Of a stretch of 64,000 nucleotides of DNA, positions 33,882 through 42,037 are shown piece by piece. A program made the translations under genes and the position numbers. Origin of the DNA: Pseudomonadota bacterium (lineage in GTDB: Bacteria; Myxococcota_A; Polyangia; GCA-2747355); NCBI GenBank assembly GCA_016702545.1, contig JADJDT010000002.1, forward strand, positions 248,001 to 312,000, written 5' to 3'. The notes beneath the pieces are model-generated. The model saw nothing but the letters and a program-made list of their open reading frames with translations. It had not been told where the DNA came from and ran no database searches. Within the stretch, counting starts at the first letter, position 1, and each line of letters opens with the position of its first letter.

Positions 33882-35264
33882 GTGGCAGAGCCGATGCAGA
33901 AGCTGCGGTTGGTGGTCGACACCGAGGTGCGCCTGCCGGTGACGGCGGCACCGCGCGGGGTGATCGAGGCGTTGCGGCGGGAGCTGCGCCAGCACGGCGC
34001 CGAGCGCTTGCCCGCGCTCGACGGCAGCGCGGCGCGCGGGCGCGCGGGGCTGCTGCGCGCCGAGCGCGGCTTCTACCTGCTGCCCCAGGCGCTGCTCCCG
34101 CGCGTGGTCGAGGTCTGCCGCCGACACGGCCTCGCCTGCGAGGTGGTCGATCAGCGCACGGTGGTCCCCTGTGCGCCGCTGCGCTCGCGCCTGCCGCTCA
34201 CGCCCGGCCAGGAGACCGCGCTGCGGACGTTGCTGCTGCGCGACAGCGCCGTGATCGTCGTGCCGGACGCCGCCGACCGCGTCGGGCTGGCCGCGGCGCT
34301 GATCGCACGCCGCCAGCAGCGCACCACCGTCGTCACGACCGCCTCCGTGCTCCCGGCGCTCCGCGCGCAGCTCGGTCGCGCGCTCGGGCTCGAGGGCGCG
34401 GCGACCGACGACGTCGTCGTTTGCAGCTATGACGAGGCCGGCGCGGCGGGCGCGGCGCGCCTGCGCACCGAGAGCGGGCTGATCGTCTGTGACGGGCTGC
34501 AGAGCGTCGAGGCGCCGGCGCTGCTGCGCGTGCTGAGCCAGGCCGGGTCACGCTACCTGCTGGGCCTGGCGAGCGAGCCCGGTCGGCCCGACGGGCTGGA
34601 GGCGCCGCTCTACGGCGCGGTCGGCGAGCGGGTCCACGAGCTGCCTCCACCGTCGGCGCCGCGCGGGGTGGTGCTGCATTACCGGCGCCGCGCCAGCGCC
34701 TTTGGCTTCGCCTATCAGGGCCGCGAGCACTACCAGAACCTGCTGGCCGCGCTCGCGCTGGACGAGACGCGCACCGCGCTCGTCGTCGATGACGTGGTGG
34801 GCGAGGTCGGCGCCGGCCGGGCCTGCGTCGTGCTCTCCGAGCGGCGGGATCATCTCGAACGGCTGCGCGAACGCTTGCCGGCCGCGGTGGCCGCGCTCAG
34901 CGAGACCATCACCAGCGACGTGCGCCCGGCCGAGCGCAGCGCGATCGTCGCGCGCTTCAATCGCGCCGAGCTGAGCGTGCTGCTGGCCACCGGACAAATC
35001 GTCAGTGAGTCGCTGCCGGTGGCGCGAGCCGGCGCGCTCTTCGTTGCCTTCCCCTTCTCCTACGAGCGCAAGCTCGAGCGCATCGTCGGCGCGCTGATGC
35101 AGCCGTCGCCGAACAAGAGCGAGGTGGTGGTCTACGATTATGACGACGTCGAAGTGCCACCCTTGCACCGCGCCTGCGAGAAGCGCATGCGCGTGCTGGC
35201 CCGCTTGCAGCGCTCAGCGCAGCGCGACTACCTGCGGTGGGCACAAATGGAGCTGAGCTTCTAG
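33882..35264 (+). CDS. Helicase-fold (SF2, XPB/RadD-like) protein without ATPase motifs
   Basis: 460 aa from a GTG; an ATG lies four codons later. The order of parts follows SF2 helicases that pair an N-terminal winged region with two RecA domains. LTPGQETALRTLLLRDSAVI is where the Q-rich region and motif I come, but the Walker A slot is PDAADRVGL (128-136) instead of GxGKT; motif II reads VCDGLQS (203-209) instead of DEAH; motif V is kept in form (VLLATGQIVSESL); motif VI reads RIVGALMQ (400-407) instead of QxxGRxxR. The C-terminal YDYDDVEVPPL is also family-like. It seems to be a helicase-derived scaffold or nucleic-acid binder, lying 15 bp after an EAL gene. Confidence 0.6.
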   Translation: MAEPMQKLRLVVDTEVRLPVTAAPRGVIEALRRELRQHGAERLPALDGSAARGRAGLLRAERGFYLLPQALLPRVVEVCRRHGLACEVVDQRTVVPCAPLRSRLPLTPGQETALRTLLLRDSAVIVVPDAADRVGLAAALIARRQQRTTVVTTASVLPALRAQLGRALGLEGAATDDVVVCSYDEAGAAGAARLRTESGLIVCDGLQSVEAPALLRVLSQAGSRYLLGLASEPGRPDGLEAPLYGAVGERVHELPPPSAPRGVVLHYRRRASAFGFAYQGREHYQNLLAALALDETRTALVVDDVVGEVGAGRACVVLSERRDHLERLRERLPAAVAALSETITSDVRPAERSAIVARFNRAELSVLLATGQIVSESLPVARAGALFVAFPFSYERKLERIVGALMQPSPNKSEVVVYDYDDVEVPPLHRACEKRMRVLARLQRSAQRDYLRWAQMELSF

Positions 35265-35588
35265 AAGCCCGTCGGGAAATTGCTGCGCCACCCGATCGCT
35301 GCGTTGCGGCTGTGCTCCGGTGCTCACGTACCAGCCCCCAAGAACAGGCGCGTCCCGCGACTTCACCCCGCGACTTCACCCCATAACGCTCGCCTGTCGG
35401 CTCGTCTGGACCGAAAGCAGACGCCTGGCGCCACGGCGCTTGTCTTCGGTCTGGCTCCCCGGGGGCAAGGCCCGGCGCGCGGCTGCTTGACGTGGACCGC
35501 CCGCTCCGTGGAAGATCGAGGCCACGCGGCGGGCGCCGCGGCCGGCGCGCCCGGCGTCTCTAACCAAGCGCTCGCCGCCAAAGACGAC
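35265..35588. repeat. Intergenic repeat cluster
   Basis: 324 bp between the helicase-like gene and the receiver gene. Holds the 32-bp repeat copy 2 (35306-35337), a doubled CGCGACTTCACCCC, a 39-bp stretch (35369-35407) identical to 41047-41085, and an imperfect hairpin (about 35408-35455) with arms GACCGAAAGCAGACGCC and GGCGCTTGTCTTCGGTC. No gene is seen. Confidence 0.7.
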
Positions 35589-35987
35589 ATGACCGAAAAG
35601 GCTCCAGCACCGCTGATCCTGATCGCCGACGACGACGTCGAGACCCGCGGCATCGTGCGCACCCAGCTGCAGAAGGCCGGCTTCCGCACGCTCGAGGCCA
35701 GCGACGGCGAGCAGGCGCTGACGCTGATCTACGAGCAGCGCCCGGACCTGGTGGTGCTGGACGTGATGATGCCCGGCAAGAGCGGCTGGGAGGTGGCGCG
35801 CGATCTGCGGCGCGACGACTCGCTGTCGGCCGTGCGGGTGCTGATGCTGACGGGGATCGGCCGCGGGATCAACGCCCTGACCTCGCCGATCTACGGCGCG
35901 GATGCCTACCTGGACAAGCCCTTCACGCTGGCCGCGCTCGAGGCCACCGTCCGCGAGGTGCTGGCTCGGCGCGGGGCCAACCGCTGA
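35589..35987 (+). CDS. Stand-alone response regulator receiver domain (CheY-like)
   Basis: 132 aa from the ATG at 35589; upstream open frame is repeat sequence. The acidic pocket is ADDD (residues 13-16), the phospho-acceptor Asp is in VVLDVMMPGKSG (D54 region), and the conserved Thr and Lys are in MLTG and YLDKPF. There is no output domain, so it acts by protein contact or phosphotransfer. No histidine kinase is adjacent; the FHA and EAL genes on either side suggest a signalling neighbourhood. Confidence 0.92.
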   Translation: MTEKAPAPLILIADDDVETRGIVRTQLQKAGFRTLEASDGEQALTLIYEQRPDLVVLDVMMPGKSGWEVARDLRRDDSLSAVRVLMLTGIGRGINALTSPIYGADAYLDKPFTLAALEATVREVLARRGANR

Positions 35988-36005
35988 CGGCTTGCGCTAA
36001 GGCGC

Positions 36006-36174
36006 GCGTAATCGTTCACGGCCCTCAATGCGCGCCATTGCAGGCGAAGCTCGGCCTCGGACAGCGAGCGCGACCAAACGCGCGGCGCACTACTTGTTGG
36101 GCGGCGGAATTGGGGGGGCCCGAAAAACACCCACTTGTGGGGGGGGAGGGGGGAGGCCCCCGTGAACAATGGCG
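36006..36174. mobile_element. Small element with imperfect terminal inverted repeats
   Basis: The left end CGTAATCGTTCACGGCCCTC (36007-36026) and the right end, reverse complement of GAGGCCCCCGTGAACAATGGCG (about 36153-36174), share the core GTTCACGG and flanking bases. Length is about 165 bp with a G-rich right half (GGGGGGG runs). The left end is identical over 19 bp to the insertion at 28169. It has the form of a MITE or the leftover ends of an IS; GTAA ends are known in IS66-like elements, but no link was tested. Confidence 0.5.
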
Positions 36175-36217
36175 GCGCGTGTCTTCGGGCTAGATGCCCG
36201 GCAGGGCCCCAGCCACG

Positions 36218-38566
36218 TCATCCGTCCTCGTCCTCGTCCGTGTAGCGCGGTGCCGAGCTGTTGATCCAGGTGTAGGCCTTCTGATAGGCGCGGCTGCTCG
36301 GCGGCACCATCTGCAGCACACGTTGCCAGATCGCGCGGGCGCGCGCCGGGTCGCTCTCGCGCAGCGTATAGCCCTGATCGAAGAGCGTCATCGCCTCGAC
36401 CTCCAGGCGCTCGAGCACGCGCTTGAGCGAGGGGTCGAGCGGGCCGTAGCGCTGCGCCATCGTCACCGCGGCGAAGGCGGCGCCGAAGCGCTTACCGCTG
36501 AGGGCCGCGCTGGCCTGCACACGCGCGAGGCGGTGGATCAGCTCGCGAATCATCTCCTGGTGCACGGGCGGCCGCAGCCGCGCGTCGAGGCGCAGGGCCG
36601 CCTCGTAGTGCTTCAGCGCCGCCGCGCCATCCTGGAGTTGGACCCGCTGCGCCTGCTCCAGGGCCTGGCCGACGCCGCGGACCGTCCCGGCGAGCTCGCG
36701 CACGGCCCGGGCCCGCGCGCCGGCGAGACTGCGGGCCTGCTGATCGAGCAGCGCATAGGCGCCCGCCCAATCGCGGGCGCGATAGCGGGCGAGCGCGGCC
36801 TTGGTCCGCGGATCGTGGTCGGACGTGCGGGGTGCCGGGGCGGGGCTGCTCGCGGCCGCGCCCAGCCGACGCCTGGCGCCTCGATCGCGGCCCCGAGGCG
36901 CTGCGGCCACCGGCCGCGCCTGCTCGATCTCGGTCTGCAGCAGGCCCAGCTGCTCGAGCGTCGGCTGAATCCTTCGCGCCTCGCGCACCTGCTTCAGCGC
37001 ACCGTCGAAGTCCGCAGCGGCGAGCCGCTCGCGCGCCGCCGTGACCAGCTTGTCGACCTCCTCGCGATCGATCCGCCGCTTGAGCGGGTCCAGCTCGGAG
37101 AAGTAGATCGAGCTGACCGGAATCCGCGCGAGCGCCCCGCGCGCTACGGTGTAGTGCCCGGCGATCAGCGCGTCCTTGGCCTGCCGCAACGCCTCGCGCG
37201 CCGCGATCTCGGCGCTGGCCTGGCGCGCGTAGCGCCGCGCCTCGTCGAAGCCGGGCGCCAGCGTCACGACCTCGTAGTACTGCTGGCGCGCCTCCTCCCA
37301 GCGCCGGTCCTTGAACAACCGACGAGCCTCGGCGAAGGACTGTGTCGCCTTGGCGCTGGCCGCCGCGCGCCGCTCGCTCTCGCTCGGCGCGCGAGGCAGC
37401 AGCGCCAGCTTGAGCAGCAGCATCAGCGCGAGCAGCCCCACCACGCTCCCACCGCCGATCAGCAGCAGGCGCCGTGAACCGCCGCGGCGGGCCGCGCGCT
37501 GGTGCGCGCGCGGCGGCGGCACCACGGCGGCAGTGGCCAACACGGGCGTGCCGACGACATCCGCGAGCAGGCTGTCGACGGGCTCGGCGACGGTCAGCAC
37601 CGGCGCGAGCTGGGCCGGCGGCGCGCGGGTCGGGCTGGGGGCCTGGGTTGGGGTCGGCGCAGGCAACGGGCTCGCCGCCGCCGTCGCCTCGAGGTGTAGC
37701 GGTTGCGTCTGCTCGAAGCGCAGCTGCGTGGTGCCCAGGTCGATCGTATCGCCGTCCTGCAGCCACTGCTCGGTCACGCGGTCGCCGTTGAGCAGCGTGC
37801 CGTTGCCGCTGCCGAGATCGCGCACCATGCAGCCGCCGGGGCCGCGATGAATCACGGTGTGGCGGCGCGACACGGCGATATCGGCCAGGACCAGCCCGTT
37901 GTCGAGCCCGCGGCCGATCGTCAGCTCCCCGACCCCGATCGCCATGCGCTTTCCGCGGTCGTTGCCGCCGACCACGACCAGCCAGGGCGCCGTCTCCGCC
38001 GAGGACTCCACCACGCCGCGCGCGCGGCCGGAGAGGTCGATTCGCGTCGGTTCGGTCTCCAGCGCGTCGCCGAGGGCGGGTGGCGCGAGCTCTGTGTCCG
38101 TGCCGTCCGCGTCCAGCGGCTCGTGCTCACCGTTGCTGGAAAGCTCCTCCAGCAGTAGCACGGGCGCCGAGTCGACGTCGGCCGTGTCGGGCGCCGAGCC
38201 AACCTCGCCCGCGGGCCAATTCGGAGCCCGGAGGCCGAACATCGGCGTGCGCGCGAAGGGATCGATCGCCACACCGTCCCCCTCCCCATCCTCGTCGCCG
38301 ATCGGCATCGGCTCGGGCGTGCCCTCGAGCAGCATCGGCTGCGCCTGCGTCGCGTCGTGCGAGTCGAGCGGGCCGGGCGCGTCCTCGTCGGCGAAACGCG
38401 TGGACGGACGAAAGGTCTGGCCGAGCGGACGCCGCACGGTGTCCTGGTGGCCCGTCGCGGCCTCCGGGAGGAGACGATTGCGATCGGTGGCACCCTCGGG
38501 CCAGGAGCCGTCGGCCTCCGCCTCAGGGGCATGGGGGCTGGCGTTCTTGCGCGGGCGTTCGGACAT
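36218..38566 (-). CDS. FHA-domain membrane protein with C-terminal TPR-like repeats
   Basis: 782 aa. The ATG at 38566 (MSERPRKNASPH) was chosen over an upstream ATG at 38608. Residues 1-180 are acidic and disordered. The FHA domain (about 190-280) has LTIGRGLDNGLVL, VSRRHTVI and GSGNGTLLNGDRV, the phospho-Thr-binding residues. After a Pro/Thr-rich linker there is one membrane segment (LLLIGGGSVVGLLALMLLL, about 375-395), then helical repeats with TPR character (AEARRLFKDRRWEEARQQY). It ends the Tad cluster on the minus strand and may link phospho-signals to pilus assembly. Confidence 0.88.
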   Translation of the reverse strand: MSERPRKNASPHAPEAEADGSWPEGATDRNRLLPEAATGHQDTVRRPLGQTFRPSTRFADEDAPGPLDSHDATQAQPMLLEGTPEPMPIGDEDGEGDGVAIDPFARTPMFGLRAPNWPAGEVGSAPDTADVDSAPVLLLEELSSNGEHEPLDADGTDTELAPPALGDALETEPTRIDLSGRARGVVESSAETAPWLVVVGGNDRGKRMAIGVGELTIGRGLDNGLVLADIAVSRRHTVIHRGPGGCMVRDLGSGNGTLLNGDRVTEQWLQDGDTIDLGTTQLRFEQTQPLHLEATAAASPLPAPTPTQAPSPTRAPPAQLAPVLTVAEPVDSLLADVVGTPVLATAAVVPPPRAHQRAARRGGSRRLLLIGGGSVVGLLALMLLLKLALLPRAPSESERRAAASAKATQSFAEARRLFKDRRWEEARQQYYEVVTLAPGFDEARRYARQASAEIAAREALRQAKDALIAGHYTVARGALARIPVSSIYFSELDPLKRRIDREEVDKLVTAARERLAAADFDGALKQVREARRIQPTLEQLGLLQTEIEQARPVAAAPRGRDRGARRRLGAAASSPAPAPRTSDHDPRTKAALARYRARDWAGAYALLDQQARSLAGARARAVRELAGTVRGVGQALEQAQRVQLQDGAAALKHYEAALRLDARLRPPVHQEMIRELIHRLARVQASAALSGKRFGAAFAAVTMAQRYGPLDPSLKRVLERLEVEAMTLFDQGYTLRESDPARARAIWQRVLQMVPPSSRAYQKAYTWINSSAPRYTDEDEDG

Positions 38567-38650
38567 CGGTGCCGATGGTAGCCGATCGATCGGGGTGGAG
38601 CAAGGCATCCGGGGCTTTATAGGCTCGTAATCCTTGGCGAACTCCTGGAG

Positions 38651-39991
38651 CTACTCCTCACCGAGCGCATCCAGCAGCCGCGTCAGCTCGCGATGACGGT
38701 AGTCGTCCTTGGCGAAGTGGCGCAGGGTGTGCGCGATCATCGCGCGAGCCGCGGCGCTGTCGCCCTGCACGCGCATCGCGCGCTGCGCCGAAAACAGACC
38801 CTCCTGAAAGCGCACGGTCAGCGCGCGATCGACCTTGTCGATGTAGTCGAGGGCCTCGAGGTAGATCGCCGGCCGGTCGGGGAGGCTCTCGAGCAGATCG
38901 CGCGCCCGGCGAAAGCGCGTGAGCGCGGTCGACATGTTGCTGGGCTCGATGTCGCGCTCGTTCCAGGCCTGCCGCCCGAGCTCGAACAGGCGCCGCGCCT
39001 GAGCCGGGTCGGCCGGCGGAATGACCTCTTGGCGGAGCTGGAGGAAACAGAGCTCCCACGCCTCGTCGCCGAGAGGCGCGCGCGTGTTGCGAAAGACCAG
39101 CACGTTGGTCTCGCCGCGCTTGAGCAGCGCCGCGGGCAGCACCAGCTTGAGGCCGTAGGTCCAGCGCGTGAGCGTCAGCGGCACCTCGCCGACGCGCTGG
39201 CCGTTGAGCTCGATCACGAGCTCACCGGGCCTGTCGACGCCCCAGGCGCCGTACTCCAGCGTCACGCGCCCGGCGAGGTGGCGAAAATGGACGATCAGGC
39301 GCGAGCGGTGCGCCTGGTCGGTCTCGCCGTGCCCGAAGACGCTGCGGAAGAACGCCTCGTCGTCCGAGTAAGTCACCGGCACGTCGGAGAGGTCGGAGCT
39401 TTGCAGCACACCGCCGCGCCGCAGGAGCGCCCGGCCGCCCAGCCCCAACGCGATCAGACCCAGCGCCAACAGCACCAAGCGCGCGCGCGGCCGGCGCCAC
39501 CAGCCCGTCGGTGCGCCGGCCTTGCGCACGCTCGAGACGTCGAGGCGCCGCAGCTGCGACCCCGTGAAGCGCACCTGCTGGGTCGGGTCGCCGACCGGCG
39601 GCGTGATCAAGGAGAAGCGGAACGTGCTCTGGCCGACCGTGATGTGGTCGCCCTCACGCAGCACCTCGGGGTCGACGATGCGCTCACCGTTGAGCCGCGT
39701 GCCGTTGGCGCTGCCGAGGTCCTCGAGCACATAGGCGCCGTGCGAGTCGTAGATGCGGAGGTGCCGGCGCGAGAGGCCCGGCTCGACCAGCACGATGTCA
39801 TTTTCTTCCGTGCGCCCGATCGTCGCCTGCTGCTCGAAGGCGTGCTCGAGGCCGACCTGGGCGCCCTCCACCAGGCGCAGCACGAAGCCCTGCCGCTCGG
39901 CCGAGCCGGGCCGCCGGCGCGGCGTCACACCCGTCGCCCGCGCGCTCCCCGCCTGCGCTGCCCTTCGTCCGCCAGGCGCCAATTCCACCAC
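38651..39991 (-). CDS. FHA-domain membrane protein
   Basis: 446 aa if started at the GTG at 39991, 9 bp after the tadC stop; a TTG at 40003 overlaps that stop. The FHA domain is at about residues 45-130: ATIGRTEENDIVL, LSRRHLRIYD, GSANGTRLNGERI. One membrane segment follows (LVLLALGLIALGLGGRALL). The C-terminal 250 residues are extracytoplasmic, with a beta-rich domain and a helical part (RRLFELGRQAWNERDI). It sits between tadC and the second FHA gene and is likely co-transcribed with the Tad genes. Confidence 0.88.
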   Translation of the reverse strand: MVELAPGGRRAAQAGSARATGVTPRRRPGSAERQGFVLRLVEGAQVGLEHAFEQQATIGRTEENDIVLVEPGLSRRHLRIYDSHGAYVLEDLGSANGTRLNGERIVDPEVLREGDHITVGQSTFRFSLITPPVGDPTQQVRFTGSQLRRLDVSSVRKAGAPTGWWRRPRARLVLLALGLIALGLGGRALLRRGGVLQSSDLSDVPVTYSDDEAFFRSVFGHGETDQAHRSRLIVHFRHLAGRVTLEYGAWGVDRPGELVIELNGQRVGEVPLTLTRWTYGLKLVLPAALLKRGETNVLVFRNTRAPLGDEAWELCFLQLRQEVIPPADPAQARRLFELGRQAWNERDIEPSNMSTALTRFRRARDLLESLPDRPAIYLEALDYIDKVDRALTVRFQEGLFSAQRAMRVQGDSAAARAMIAHTLRHFAKDDYRHRELTRLLDALGEE

Positions 39992-39999
39992 CCTGACTG

Positions 40000-40941
40000 T
40001 CAACCACCGTACATGAAGCGATAGACGATCGGACCAAAGAGGATCATGAACAGCGTCGGAAAGAAGCACAGCACCAGCGGCAAGAGCAAGCGCACCGGGG
40101 CCTGATTGGCCTCTTTCTCGGCCCGGTGCATCCGCGCCACCCGTAGCTGCGTGCTCTGGATACGCAACACGCGCCCGAGTGACGTGCCGAGCTTATCGAC
40201 CTGGATCAGGTTGGAGAGGAAGTTCGTCAGCTCGGCCAGCTGGACGCGCTCGCCCAGCGCGCGCAGCGCCTCCTCGCGTGGCTTGCCCAGTCGCATCTCG
40301 TTGAGCGTGAGCGCGATCTCCTCGTTGAGCGGTCCGGGCTGACCCCGCTCGACCACCGTGCCCAAGGCCTGACCGAAGTCGAGCCCCGCCTCGACCGAGA
40401 GCGTCAGCAGGTCGAGGTGATAGGGCAGAGCGCGGCGGATCGCGCGGTGCCGGCGCACCGTCTGGTCGCGCAACCAGACGAGGGGGAAGCCGAGGCCGAG
40501 CACGGCGACGGCCAGCGCCGGCAGCAGCGGGCGCCGCAGCATCGCCAGGGCGAGGAGCGCCAGCAGGCCGAAGAACGCCGCCGAGCACAGCATCGCTGCG
40601 GCGAAGTCCTCCGGGCGGTAGTCGGGCCGTCCGAGCGTGAGGAAGCGCTTGCCCAGCCAACGCGCCAGGCGCGGCGTCACCAAGGGCCGCACGGTGTCGC
40701 CGAGCCGCTGCAGCGTGACGTCGCGCAGCGCCTGCGCCCAACGCGCGACCCAAGACGCACGCAGCCCGCGCGGCGCTGCGACCTTCGGCCCGGCCTCGAG
40801 CTCGCGCTGCGCCTGCACGCGCTGGCGCGCCACGACCAGCAGCGTCGAATGCTCGACCGTGCGCGCGACGAAGAGCGCGACGCAGAAGGCCGCCCCGCCG
40901 ACCGCCAGCATGATCAGGACTAAGACTATTCCACTGACCAT
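40000..40941 (-). CDS. tadC: Tad pilus inner-membrane protein TadC (T2SSF family)
   Basis: 313 aa with membrane segments near residues 5-27, 115-150 and 280-305. The T2SSF domain shows LPYHLDLLTLSVEAGLDFGQAL and NEMRLGKPREEALRAL, then LIQVDKLGTSLGRVLRIQS, as in TadC/GspF-like proteins that form the inner-membrane platform for Flp pilin assembly. It follows tadB after a 187-bp hairpin-rich gap, and its stop nearly touches the FHA gene. Confidence 0.92.
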   Translation of the reverse strand: MVSGIVLVLIMLAVGGAAFCVALFVARTVEHSTLLVVARQRVQAQRELEAGPKVAAPRGLRASWVARWAQALRDVTLQRLGDTVRPLVTPRLARWLGKRFLTLGRPDYRPEDFAAAMLCSAAFFGLLALLALAMLRRPLLPALAVAVLGLGFPLVWLRDQTVRRHRAIRRALPYHLDLLTLSVEAGLDFGQALGTVVERGQPGPLNEEIALTLNEMRLGKPREEALRALGERVQLAELTNFLSNLIQVDKLGTSLGRVLRIQSTQLRVARMHRAEKEANQAPVRLLLPLVLCFFPTLFMILFGPIVYRFMYGG

Positions 40942-41128
40942 GGGCGTTCCTTAGACCCAAAAGCAAGCGCGTCCCGCGCTCGTTTTGGGTCCAGATATGA
41001 CTCAGGGGGCTTTCGCAAAGCCCCCTCGCCGCGGGGAGTGAATCCCCGCGACTTCACCCCATAACGCTCGCCTGTCGGCTCGTCTAGGCCGAGAACAAAC
41101 GGTTTGCGCGCAAGCGCCTGTTTTCGGC
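40942..41128. repeat. Four consecutive hairpins between tadB and tadC
   Basis: H1: arms 40954-40970 and 40975-40991 (GACCCAAAAGC.../...GTTTTGGGTC). H2: 41004-41026, AGGGGGCTTT-CG-CAAAGCCCCCT. H3: 41030-41050, CGCGGGGA-GTGAA-TCCCCGCG. H4: about 41086-41130, arms AGGCCGAGAACAAACG and CGCCTGTTTTCGGCCT. The 39 bp at 41047-41085 are identical to 35369-35407. H2 alone could attenuate transcription; the array may set the ratio of tadB to tadC or protect mRNA ends. Confidence 0.75.
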
Positions 41129-41971
41129 CTAGAACTCGATCTCGACCATGCGGCGAATCAGCCACAGGCCGACCAGCTCCATCACCAATACGACCACCAC
41201 CAGCGCCACGCCGAAGGCGGAGCCCAGCATCGGCTCCATCAGGTCGGGTCGCATGAAGTAGAACGCCACGCCGACGGCGCCCGGCATCAAGCCGATGATC
41301 CAGCTCTGCATCCGACCCATCGCCGTCAGCGCGTCGACCTTGCTCTCGATCTGAAAGCGCTCGCGAATCGCGTCCGAGATGATGTCGTACATCTCGGCCA
41401 GGTTGGCGCCGAGTTGGCGGGCGATGTTCGTCGCCGTCACCACCAGCCTGAGGCTGTCGGAGCCGACCCGCTCGCCGAGGTTCACCAGCGCCTGATCCTG
41501 CGCCACCCCGAGCGTCAGCTCGCGCACGGCCAGCTTGAACTCCTCACCCAAGGGCGGCGGGGTCTCCTGCGAGATCGTGTCCATCGCCTGCGCCAGCGTC
41601 AGCCCCGCGCGAAAGGCGGCGGCCATTCGCACCAGGGTATCGCCGAGCTGGCGGTCGAAGGCGCGCACGCGCTTGTGGCGCAGGTGCTTGATCGCCGCGC
41701 GCGGCGCCGTCAGCCCCGCCAGCAGCAACACGAGGCCGATGAACCAGTGGATCAGCAACCAGCCGAGCAGCGCGCCCACCGCTGCCACGCTCAGCGTCAG
41801 CAGCAGGAGCTGCCGCGGCTCGATGAAGATGAACATCTCGCCGAGCGAGCTGGTGCCGCGCGCCAGATAGCGCTGCTCGTAGACGCGCAGGCCGTGCGCC
41901 GCGACGCTGAACAACGTCAGCGTCAGCAGCGCCACCGCGCCGAAGACGGCGAGGACGATCAGGCCGACCAT
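41129..41971 (-). CDS. tadB: Tad pilus inner-membrane protein TadB (T2SSF family)
   Basis: 280 aa. N-terminal membrane segments (GLIVLAVFGAVALLTLTLF; LLLLTLSVAAVGALLGWLL), the T2SSF core FDRQLGDTLVRMAAAFRAGL with TLAQAMDTISQETPPPLGEE and TATNIARQLGANLAEM, and a C-terminal membrane pair. It is the partner of TadC in the Flp pilus platform. The stop codon lies inside hairpin H4 of the downstream repeat array. Confidence 0.92.
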   Translation of the reverse strand: MVGLIVLAVFGAVALLTLTLFSVAAHGLRVYEQRYLARGTSSLGEMFIFIEPRQLLLLTLSVAAVGALLGWLLIHWFIGLVLLLAGLTAPRAAIKHLRHKRVRAFDRQLGDTLVRMAAAFRAGLTLAQAMDTISQETPPPLGEEFKLAVRELTLGVAQDQALVNLGERVGSDSLRLVVTATNIARQLGANLAEMYDIISDAIRERFQIESKVDALTAMGRMQSWIIGLMPGAVGVAFYFMRPDLMEPMLGSAFGVALVVVVLVMELVGLWLIRRMVEIEF

Positions 41972-42037
41972 GGTCGCATCACGCCCCGCGTCACCTGCGC
42001 GAACGTTCGGCCGGCCCGGTCGGCTGCCGAAGGGCTG

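Noticed and set aside
30653..34127. Long open frames antisense to the WS/DGAT and EAL genes (619 and 634 aa)
   Set aside because: Composition is Arg/Gln/His-rich and both lie exactly over recognised genes on the other strand.
36194..37477. 428-aa frame antisense to the FHA-TPR gene
   Set aside because: Low-complexity shadow, no domain; the minus-strand gene has clear FHA motifs.
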